From: Hungateiclostridiaceae bacterium UBA3934
GTDB lineage: Bacteria > Bacillota > Clostridia > Acetivibrionales > DTU013
Assembly (NCBI GenBank): GCA_002385815.1
Contig: DGEE01000030.1
Span: 1 to 11,506 of the forward strand
Direction of reading: 5' to 3'
Length of the DNA stretch: 11,506 nt
Part shown: piece after piece, positions 1-5,720 of the stretch
Numbering within the stretch: position 1 is the stretch's first letter
How the letters are laid out: every line of letters begins with the position of its first letter
Position numbers and translations under genes: made by a program
The notes under the pieces: generated by a model
The model's database searches: none
What the model was told of the DNA's origin: nothing
Seen by the model: only the letters and a program-made list of their open reading frames with translations

Positions 1-710
1 AACCTGTCCAGTTCTTCCCTGTGATCCCACATCGGGAAGTCGGAGCCAAATAGTATTTTTTCGGGACCATGCTTTCTGATCATATCGGCAGCGCGCTCCG
101 GGCTGATAAAGGCCAGTGTGCTTGAAGTGTCCAGATACACGTTCCTTCCTATAAGGTATTCACATGAGAGATCCCACATCCGGTATCCTCCGAAGTGGGC
201 TGCTATGACGACCAGGTCCGGGAATCTGTCAAGTACCCGGGCAAGTCTTACGGGGCTCGAGGAGTCCACGTTCTCATCGCCCATATGCATCAGGACAGGC
301 AGTCTGCCTTCTGCTGCTTCATAGATAGGCATCATGTCATCATCATCGATGGAGAAGTGCTGGAATTCGGGATGCAGTTTTATACCCTTCAGTCCCAGGC
401 GGATTATCCTTTCTGTTTCGGCAGCTATATCCTTCAGACCGGGATGGAGTGTTGCGAACCCTACCAGTTCAGGGTGGTTTGCCTGTATCTGGGCAATATA
501 GTCATTTATTGACTTGACCTGCTCAACTACTGTGGCCGAAGAGTGCACCACATATTTGCTGACATTTATATTGCTTCCGCTCCTGAGCAAATTTGCCACA
601 GTACCGCTGTGTCTCATTTTCACCCCATAGTATCTGCCGATGGAAGCGACGGCTTTCTCTGCGATCCTGTCGGGAAAGATATGGGCATGGATATCTATGA
701 TTCCGGACAT
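1..710 (-). CDS. Amidohydrolase-family metal-dependent hydrolase, N-terminal 236 residues (3' end outside window)
   Basis: Reading the minus strand from ATG 710-708 gives 236 uninterrupted residues that run off the left edge. The protein begins with a His-x-His metal motif (residues 8-10, DIHAHIF). It continues with a KLHP motif (Lys111, His113), MHMG (His142), AAHFGG (His172) and GSDFP (Asp224). This order matches the TIM-barrel amidohydrolase family Amidohydro_2, cytosolic hydrolases or decarboxylases that use one or two divalent metals. The substrate cannot be read from the sequence. Because Asp224 lies near the end of the barrel, only a short C-terminus should be missing. A Shine-Dalgarno-like GGGAG lies about 8 nt before the ATG, and a promoter with a perfect -10 sits just upstream. 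The gene is divergent from the LTA-synthase-like gene. The family call is secure; the specific function is unknown. Confidence 0.88.
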   Translation of the reverse strand, partial: MSGIIDIHAHIFPDRIAEKAVASIGRYYGVKMRHSGTVANLLRSGSNINVSKYVVHSSATVVEQVKSINDYIAQIQANHPELVGFATLHPGLKDIAAETERIIRLGLKGIKLHPEFQHFSIDDDDMMPIYEAAEGRLPVLMHMGDENVDSSSPVRLARVLDRFPDLVVIAAHFGGYRMWDLSCEYLIGRNVYLDTSSTLAFISPERAADMIRKHGPEKILFGSDFPMWDHREELDR

Positions 711-742
711 TTTGATTACTCCCTGTTATGTTGTCACTATGT

Positions 743-772
743 ATTATATCACTTTTATTCCATTGTTTTCAC
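743..772 (-). promoter_or_regulatory. Sigma-A-type promoter of the amidohydrolase gene
   Basis: On the minus strand the -10 is a perfect TATAAT (748-743), preceded by TG and one base, which makes an extended -10. A weaker -35, GTGAAA (772-767), lies 18 bp upstream. Transcription would start near 736, about 26 nt before the ATG, leaving room for the Shine-Dalgarno site. Confidence 0.6.
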
Positions 773-805
773 ATTGGATTTTAATAGGACCGGATAAGCT
801 GCATC

Positions 806-819
806 CAGCACCGGTGCTG
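806..819. promoter_or_regulatory. Perfect 14-bp palindrome CAGCACCGGTGCTG
   Basis: The sequence is an exact inverted repeat without a spacer. It lies about 34 bp upstream of the -35 of the minus-strand promoter, in the gap between divergent genes. A dimeric transcription factor could bind it, but no regulator gene is present in the window and no second copy was seen. It could be chance. Confidence 0.3.
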
Positions 820-978
820 CAATGACCGGGACTTATTTTGAAAATATGGTGTCAGTTAGCAGCTATGCTGGAAACATTGGTTTTGTATGTATATGAAACT
901 CTTTGGGCACAATTTCGTATATATGTATGTGTTATGTCAACAGCGATGTATTTTACCGCGATGTTTTGCCTTCATTTA

Positions 979-1007
979 TTGCTGTTGTCGAATAAAACTG
1001 GTAAAAT
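979..1007 (+). promoter_or_regulatory. Promoter candidate for the LTA-synthase-like gene
   Basis: The -10 is TAAAAT (1002-1007), preceded by TG and one base (extended -10). A -35-like TTGCTG (979-984) lies exactly 17 bp upstream but matches consensus only in its first three bases. Transcription would start near 1014, giving a 5' UTR of about 75 nt. Confidence 0.5.
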
Positions 1008-1027
1008 ATATTTTTGATATCATAAAG

Positions 1028-1045
1028 CCGGCGAGGTATGGCCGG
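1028..1045 (+). promoter_or_regulatory. Small GC-rich hairpin in the 5' UTR
   Basis: CCGGC (1028-1032) pairs with GCCGG (1041-1045) around an 8-nt loop, inside the predicted untranslated leader and about 45 nt before the start codon. It has no U-tract, so it is not a terminator. It may stabilise the mRNA or have no function. Confidence 0.3.
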
Positions 1046-1089
1046 AATATATACGAAATATTGCACCGCAGAAAGAAGATGTTATTGTA

Positions 1090-3357
1090 ATGGCATTCAG
1101 GATAAAAGATGTTAAGCCCGGCGAAATGTTTTCGAAACTGACTGAGCGTATAGCAAAGCATATTTCAGGACCGCTCGGGACCGTCACGAATTTTTTGGAA
1201 AATGATGAAAGAGTAAAAAGAATAAGAGCTTCCAGAGGGTTCAAAAGCATATGCAGAGTCATTTCGGACCATTGGATGTTGTGCTTTTTCGTGCTGCTAA
1301 TCATATATCTTGAGACTGTATACAGATTGTGGCTGTTCAGGGAACTGTCTTCAGGCTATTTCTTTGCAGTCATTTTTGCGCTTTCTGCCGGAACTGCCAT
1401 CTACATCATCATCAGTGCTTTCCCGGTGAAGAAGGCAAAGATAATATCCATAGTGGCTGCCTTCCTCATAACGCTCATATATGGTGTGCAGTTGATATAT
1501 TACTGCATTTTCCGGACTCCGCTTTCACTGATATCCATAGGAGGAGCCGGTGATGCCATGCAATTCTGGGATATCGCCGTTGAGGCTATCCTGAAGAACA
1601 TTGTGGCTGTCCTGCTGCTGTTTGTTCCGGCAGTGCTTCTGTTACTGTACAGGGAAAGAATCACTTTCCGTGAAAGGAAGCCTCTGGAACTGAGCCTGGT
1701 ATTGGCTTTTTGCGTAATGAGCTATTCCGGTTCAATAGCATGTGTGACTCTTACCGGTGACGGTCCGGCTTCTCCGAACACATTGTATTTCGAGGCATTT
1801 TCTCCTGAGCTTTCGGTTTATAATCTGGGTGTGTTCACAACCATGCGCCTGGACGTTGAAAGACTGGTAGCAGGAGCACTGCAGGAGGCTATGCTGGACA
1901 GATTCTATGCAGAGGCAGATGATCCCGGGACAGAGGATAACGGATCCTATGAGGATGTCGACGGCCCGATGCCGACTGACGGGATGCCCGACGGGACAAC
2001 AGAGGGGCAGGATGATCCTGCCGGCCCGGATAATGTGCCGGAGGCGGGCACCGATATTGGACAGGCAGATCCGGAAGAAGCCACAGAGCCGATGAAACCA
2101 TACAATGTTATGGACATTGATTTTGAAGCGCTGATGGCTTCAGGACAGGATGATCCTCTGTATCCGATGCACAAATATTTCTCTTCTGTTGAACCGACAC
2201 CGACTAATGAATATACAGGAATGTTCAGGGGCTGCAATCTGATCATGTTCACTGCGGAGGGCTTTTCACCATATGCGGTGAGTCCGGAGCTGACACCGAC
2301 ATTGTACAGGATGATAAATGAAGGCTTCGTGTTTAAGAACTTTTACACACCTGTATGGTGGGTAAGTACATCCGATGGTGAGTATGTTGCATGTACGGGA
2401 CTCATCCCCAAGGGCGGAGTCTGGAGCATGGCCAGGTCAGGCAGCAACTATATGCCGTTTGCCATGGGAAACCAGCTCAGGAACCTGGGCTACCTGACCA
2501 AGGCGTACCACAATCATACTTATACTTATTACAAGAGGGACGTATCCCATCCCAACCTGGGATATGATTACAAGGGAGTGGGGAACGGTCTTGAGGTCAG
2601 GAAGAGCTGGCCTGAATCGGACCTTGAGATGATCGAAGTCACAGTCGATGAATATATAGATCACCAGCCGTTCCACGCATATTACATGACCGTGAGCGGA
2701 CATATGAACTACAATTTTTATGGAAATCAGATGGCCAGCAAAAACAGGGAGTATGTGGAGCATCTGCCGTACTCTGATGCTTCAAAGGCATACATCGCAT
2801 GCAATCTCGAACTGGAATTCGCAATGAAGGCGCTGATGGACAGGCTGGAGGCAGCAGGTATCGCTGAGAACACTGTTATTGTGCTGAGTGCCGACCACTA
2901 TCCCTATGGGCTGCCGAAGGAGAATATAGATGAACTGGCAGGACACGAAGTGGAACCCAATTTCGAGCTTTATAAAAACCACCTTATTATCTACAAGAAA
3001 GGCATGGATCCTGTCATCGTGGATAAACCATGTGAGAGTCTGGATATAATCCCGACCATTTCCAACCTGTTTGGACTCGAATATGATTCCAGGCTGCTGA
3101 TGGGAGAGGATATCCTTTCATCTGCACCGCCACTGGTCATATTTTCAAACAGGAGCTGGATCACAGACCGGGCTATGTATGACTCCACCAAAAACAAGGT
3201 GACATTTACAGATGGCACTGAAAAAGACGATGAGTATGTGAAGAAGATCAGCAGGATCGTTGCTGACAAGTTCAAGTACTCTGCAAGGATACTTGAGACC
3301 GATTATTACGGAAAGGTATTAAAACCTGTCAAACAGCAGGAAGTATCGGGAGACTGA
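1090..3357 (+). CDS. LTA synthase-like / sulfatase-fold phosphoglycerol transferase, membrane-anchored (755 aa)
   Basis: About five hydrophobic helices fill residues 62-83, 90-112, 117-141, 169-187 and 199-222. They are followed by a large extracytoplasmic alkaline-phosphatase-superfamily domain (about 380-690), the layout of LtaS. The catalytic landmarks are visible: Glu390 in FTAEGF (metal ligand), Thr427 in VSTSDGEY (the nucleophile threonine), His538 in TVSGHMNY, and Asp602-His603 in SADHYPY. Known relatives transfer glycerol phosphate from phosphatidylglycerol to a glycolipid or polymer outside the membrane. The oddity is a linker at about 275-335, rich in Asp, Glu, Gly and Pro and without Lys or Arg, between membrane and catalytic parts. 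At 755 residues the protein is longer than the usual 600-650. Start ATG 1090 follows a weak purine-rich AAGAAG. The exact substrate (LTA or another glycerophosphate-modified glycan) is uncertain. Confidence 0.87.
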   Translation: MAFRIKDVKPGEMFSKLTERIAKHISGPLGTVTNFLENDERVKRIRASRGFKSICRVISDHWMLCFFVLLIIYLETVYRLWLFRELSSGYFFAVIFALSAGTAIYIIISAFPVKKAKIISIVAAFLITLIYGVQLIYYCIFRTPLSLISIGGAGDAMQFWDIAVEAILKNIVAVLLLFVPAVLLLLYRERITFRERKPLELSLVLAFCVMSYSGSIACVTLTGDGPASPNTLYFEAFSPELSVYNLGVFTTMRLDVERLVAGALQEAMLDRFYAEADDPGTEDNGSYEDVDGPMPTDGMPDGTTEGQDDPAGPDNVPEAGTDIGQADPEEATEPMKPYNVMDIDFEALMASGQDDPLYPMHKYFSSVEPTPTNEYTGMFRGCNLIMFTAEGFSPYAVSPELTPTLYRMINEGFVFKNFYTPVWWVSTSDGEYVACTGLIPKGGVWSMARSGSNYMPFAMGNQLRNLGYLTKAYHNHTYTYYKRDVSHPNLGYDYKGVGNGLEVRKSWPESDLEMIEVTVDEYIDHQPFHAYYMTVSGHMNYNFYGNQMASKNREYVEHLPYSDASKAYIACNLELEFAMKALMDRLEAAGIAENTVIVLSADHYPYGLPKENIDELAGHEVEPNFELYKNHLIIYKKGMDPVIVDKPCESLDIIPTISNLFGLEYDSRLLMGEDILSSAPPLVIFSNRSWITDRAMYDSTKNKVTFTDGTEKDDEYVKKISRIVADKFKYSARILETDYYGKVLKPVKQQEVSGD

Positions 3358-3370
3358 TGCGGTTGCGGTA

Positions 3371-3399
3371 TTGACGATAATGAAGATACCGGTTAAAAT
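3371..3399 (+). promoter_or_regulatory. Strong promoter candidate upstream of the ABC-F leader
   Basis: TTGACG (3371-3376, five of six consensus bases) is followed after exactly 17 bp by TAAAAT (3394-3399, five of six). It begins 14 bp after the stop codon of the preceding gene. An inverted repeat, CGGTAT (3366-3371) and ATACCG (3386-3391), overlaps the -35 edge and the spacer and could be an operator. Confidence 0.6.
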
Positions 3400-3462
3400 G
3401 TGATACGGGTAGAATATACCCAATCATTCAAAAATTTTCTCGAAAGGGCAAGGTATTACGGA

Positions 3463-3477
3463 ATGAGGATTTGCTGA
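3463..3477 (+). CDS. Possible leader micro-ORF (Met-Arg-Ile-Cys-stop)
   Basis: ATG AGG ATT TGC TGA follows AAGGT (3450-3454) by 8 nt, about 57 nt after the predicted transcription start. Attenuator-controlled ABC-F resistance genes can carry uORFs only a few codons long, so the position is suggestive. Four codons with a partial Shine-Dalgarno can also arise by chance. A second candidate, 3618-3683 (21 codons), ends 5 nt before the RBS hairpin but has no Shine-Dalgarno. Confidence 0.22.
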   Translation: MRIC

Positions 3478-3688
3478 TCCGGCAAAATGAGTTGTTTGAA
3501 TATGACTGGGCATAGTTGCCCCGGTTGGTGCCGGATTGGCTTATTATAGGCCTTGCTGTCTTTGTTGGTTTCTGTTGATACAGTTGTATCGCTTTATCTG
3601 ATTGTTTTGCCTCCTGCATGCTATCTGTTTTTCAGGGCAGGACGAATCGTCTGACGGACTGTTATAGACTGGCGAAGTGGTAAAGGGT

Positions 3689-3713
3689 CTTTCCCGCATT
3701 GACCGGGTGAAAG
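3689..3713 (+). promoter_or_regulatory. Hairpin overlapping the ABC-F ribosome binding site
   Basis: CTTTC-CCG (3689-3696) can pair with CGG-(GT)-GAAAG (3704-3713) around a 7-nt loop. The last bases of the 3' arm are the first bases of the Shine-Dalgarno AAGGGGAG. Folding could partly hide the ribosome binding site. The T-run at 3722-3727 lies too far from the stem for a classical intrinsic terminator, though a longer alternative fold is possible. Confidence 0.35.
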
Positions 3714-3718
3714 GGGAG
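3711..3718 (+). promoter_or_regulatory. Shine-Dalgarno AAGGGGAG that fixes the TTG start of the ABC-F gene
   Basis: This strong purine-rich site ends 7 nt before TTG 3726-3728. No ATG or GTG in the right frame lies near it, and the residues that follow the TTG match the family N-terminus. TTG 3726 is therefore the preferred start; TTG 3732 is a less well spaced alternative. Confidence 0.7.
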
Positions 3719-3725
3719 ATCTTTT

Positions 3726-5441
3726 TTGCTGTTGCTGGAAGCAGCCAATATCAGAAAGTATTATGGAGACAGGCTCATCATCGGGTTTGATGAGCTGAAG
3801 ATCTATTCCGGCGACCGTATCGGTGTTACCGGGCTGAACGGTTCAGGAAAGTCTACGCTGCTGGATATACTGTATGGCGGTTTGGAGCCGGATGAAGGCT
3901 TTGTCAGGCGGTATTGCGAGGTTGGATATATCAGGCAGTTCGGCATGGAGGAGAACGATATCCGCCAGTTGCAGGCGGAAGCCTTCGGTGCGGCCATGAA
4001 ACTTCTTGGCGAATTTGAGATCGGCGGAAAACTTGACAGGCCCGCGCTGAGCGGCGGAGAAGAGACAAGGCTCAAAATCGCAGGAGCCTTCAGCAGGGAT
4101 AATGTGCTGCTGTTTGCCGACGAGCCGACCTCCAATCTTGATTACAAAGGGATCGAACTGTTCAGGCAAAAGCTTGAGAAAGTTGAATCCTTCGTAATGA
4201 TAAGCCATGACCGCAGTCTGCTCGATGCACTCTGCAACAGGATATGGGAGGTTAAGGACGGGGGCATCCGTATCTTCAACGGCAACTATTCGTTTTACAG
4301 GGAGCAGTGTGAGGCGGAGAAGGAGAGGGCTGCCGCCGAGTATGAGAAGTATGTGGCGGAAAAAACGGCCCTTGAACAGGCCATATCCAACAGAAAGAGA
4401 AGAGCGGGGAAAGTCCGCAGGGCCCCTTCCAGGATGGGCAATTCCGAGGCAAGGCTCCATAAGCGCCAGGCTTCCGAAAGCCAGGAAAAGCTGCATAATG
4501 CGGCCAACAGCCTGTTAACGAGGCTTGAAAAGCTGGAGGTGAAGGAGAAGCCGAAGGAACAGCCCTCGATCAGGCTGGATTTCTCACTGACTGATCCGCC
4601 GGAGAATAAAATCGTCATCAGTGCCGACAGGCTGAGCTTCAGTTACGGAAATGTGCCTGTATTCAAAAATGCCGGCTTCAGGATCGCCAATGGGCTGAAG
4701 ACAGCGCTGTGGGGAGAAAACGGCACCGGTAAGACGACCCTGCTCAACCTGATATATGCAGCCGGATGCGATATGATAAGGGGTACGCAGCCATTTGATG
4801 AAGCCGTCATGAGTGCTGCAAGGTGTATCAGCATCGTACCCAAAGCCAGGTTGGCGTACTTCAGGCAGACCTTCGAAAACCTCGACCCTGGTAAGACCGT
4901 TCTTGAAAATGTCATGAAGGACAGTGTGCAGAATGAGACGACTGCAAGGACGATACTGGCGCGGCTGCTGCTGCCGGGCGATGATGTTTTCAAAAAAGTT
5001 GCTGTGCTTAGTGGAGGGGAAAAAATAAAGGTTTCATTTGCAAAGCTTTTTGTATCGAAAGCCAATGTCCTGCTGCTGGACGAGCCCACCAACTATCTTG
5101 ACATGCAGTCTATAGAAGCGCTGGAGGGCGTCCTTAAAGATTATGAGGGGACGGTCCTGTTCGTTTCACATGACAGGGCATTTGTCCGTGCCGTAGCGGA
5201 CAGGCTGCTGGTGACTGGCGGACTGACCGTCAGGACTTTTGAAGGTGGCCCGGATGAATACGAGGAAAGCATAAAGATCGCTGATGAAGCCAGGAACAGG
5301 GAACTTGAAAAAACATTGCTGCAGATGAGGATAACAGAGGTGGTCACAAAGCTATCGCTGCAGACGTCAGACAAGGAAGCGCTGGAAGAGGAGTTCCGGA
5401 GGCTGACGAAACAGTTGAGGGAGCTTGAAAAAACCAACTGA
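3726..5441 (+). CDS. ABC-F ATPase, Vga-type ribosomal protection protein (571 aa)
   Basis: This is a soluble protein with two ATP-binding cassettes and no membrane segment. Cassette 1 has Walker A GLNGSGKST (36-44), signature LSGGE (108-112), Walker B ending Asp132-Glu133 and switch His161. Cassette 2 has Walker A GENGTGKTT (330-338), signature LSGGE (428-432), Asp452-Glu453 and His482. A basic, probably coiled-coil linker (about 190-295) joins them. In this family the linker enters the ribosomal E site and its tip reaches toward the peptidyl transferase centre. The short gap between Walker A1 and signature 1 (no arm domain), the N-terminus (LKIYSGDRIG) and the C-terminus (ITEVVTKLS) resemble Vga proteins as I remember them. 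Vga-group members confer resistance to lincosamides, pleuromutilins and streptogramin A. Resistance here is inferred; a housekeeping role is possible. The start is TTG after a strong Shine-Dalgarno. Confidence 0.9.
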   Translation: MLLLEAANIRKYYGDRLIIGFDELKIYSGDRIGVTGLNGSGKSTLLDILYGGLEPDEGFVRRYCEVGYIRQFGMEENDIRQLQAEAFGAAMKLLGEFEIGGKLDRPALSGGEETRLKIAGAFSRDNVLLFADEPTSNLDYKGIELFRQKLEKVESFVMISHDRSLLDALCNRIWEVKDGGIRIFNGNYSFYREQCEAEKERAAAEYEKYVAEKTALEQAISNRKRRAGKVRRAPSRMGNSEARLHKRQASESQEKLHNAANSLLTRLEKLEVKEKPKEQPSIRLDFSLTDPPENKIVISADRLSFSYGNVPVFKNAGFRIANGLKTALWGENGTGKTTLLNLIYAAGCDMIRGTQPFDEAVMSAARCISIVPKARLAYFRQTFENLDPGKTVLENVMKDSVQNETTARTILARLLLPGDDVFKKVAVLSGGEKIKVSFAKLFVSKANVLLLDEPTNYLDMQSIEALEGVLKDYEGTVLFVSHDRAFVRAVADRLLVTGGLTVRTFEGGPDEYEESIKIADEARNRELEKTLLQMRITEVVTKLSLQTSDKEALEEEFRRLTKQLRELEKTN

Positions 5442-5551
5442 AGGAGTCTGACCGGGGCAGTCTGGCTTAGTTGTTCAAATTTATAGTAATGCAAGAGGAT
5501 TTTTCTGGTAAGACTTAAAGGGGACGGACCAGGCTGCCCTGATACTTTATC

Positions 5552-5580
5552 TTGAACTTTGGTATCCGATATACTAAAAT
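5552..5580 (+). promoter_or_regulatory. Promoter of the ligase-FemX-flippase operon
   Basis: TTGAAC (5552-5557, four of six consensus bases) and TAAAAT (5575-5580, five of six) are separated by exactly 17 bp. Transcription would start near 5587, giving a 5' UTR of about 134 nt. No clear terminator separates this promoter from the ABC-F gene, so some read-through is possible. Confidence 0.55.
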
Positions 5581-5626
5581 GAACGTGGTATACAAAAGCA
5601 GACAGCATCCATCTGTAATGTGCAGG

Positions 5627-5680
5627 CTGACAGTTGGAGCTGCCGGAGAGCGGACAGGCGAGGCGTGCTGCAGCTGTCGG
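5627..5680 (+). promoter_or_regulatory. Structured 5' UTR element of the operon
   Basis: CTGACAGTTG (5627-5636) can pair with CAGCTGTCGG (5671-5680) in a 10-bp stem that includes two G-U pairs. The 34-nt GC-rich loop holds a further small stem, CCG-GAGAG-CGG. It sits between the predicted transcription start and the ribosome binding site. No T-box sequence or riboswitch class that I know is recognisable, and there is no U-tract. Confidence 0.35.
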
Positions 5681-5704
5681 AGGTCGGTACTAATATTGCA
5701 GAAC

Positions 5705-5712
5705 AGAGAGGT
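5705..5712 (+). promoter_or_regulatory. Shine-Dalgarno AGAGAGGT selecting TTG 5721
   Basis: The site ends 8 nt before TTG 5721-5723. The protein read from that TTG begins close to the expected start of the ATP-grasp family, with the EFIPVLLGSD motif at residues 7-16. No in-frame ATG or GTG is better placed. Confidence 0.65.
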
Positions 5713-5720
5713 ACATATAT

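Larger units (their letters stand above)
711..1089. other. Divergent intergenic region with two promoters
   Basis: This 379-bp AT-rich gap separates the amidohydrolase gene (minus) from the LTA-synthase-like gene (plus). It holds a minus-strand promoter (743-772), a perfect 14-bp palindrome (806-819), a plus-strand promoter candidate (979-1007) and a small GC-rich hairpin in the plus-strand 5' UTR (1028-1045). I see no convincing small gene. The short open frames here lack both a ribosome binding site and recognisable protein features. Confidence 0.7.
3358..3725 (+). promoter_or_regulatory. Long untranslated leader region of the ABC-F gene
   Basis: This 368-bp gap contains a near-consensus promoter at its left end (3371-3399), so most of it should be transcribed as a leader of about 320 nt ahead of the ABC-F start. 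Visible parts are a possible four-codon ORF (3463-3477) and a hairpin whose arms are TCCTGC (3612-3617) and GCAGGA (3637-3642). Near the end a second hairpin (3689-3713) touches the ribosome binding site, and a run of six T (3722-3727) overlaps the TTG start. Members of the antibiotic-resistance ABC-F group, such as vmlR and lmo0919, are known to be controlled by attenuation in long leaders. I infer, but cannot prove, a similar mechanism. No convincing full-length gene lies here on either strand. Confidence 0.5.

Noticed and set aside
195..512. Plus-strand open frame of 105 codons
   Set aside because: It lies inside the amidohydrolase gene on the opposite strand, which has full family motifs. 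The plus-strand product is not recognisable.
3428..3619. Minus-strand 63-codon frame in the ABC-F leader
   Set aside because: It has no recognisable protein features and overlaps the leader of a strong plus-strand promoter. It looks like a chance frame.
3843..4496. Minus-strand frame of 217 codons within the ABC-F gene
   Set aside because: It is antisense to coding sequence containing Walker A, signature and Walker B motifs. Its own translation shows no family pattern.
5432..5475. Possible terminator after the ABC-F gene (AACCAACTGAAG with CTTAGTTGTT)
   Set aside because: The stem has two bulges, a 22-nt loop and no T-tract after it, so it is not a convincing intrinsic terminator.
5587..5720. 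T-box leader
   Set aside because: No T-box consensus (AA-N-GGTGG-N-ACCGCG-like) or terminator-antiterminator pair could be found.
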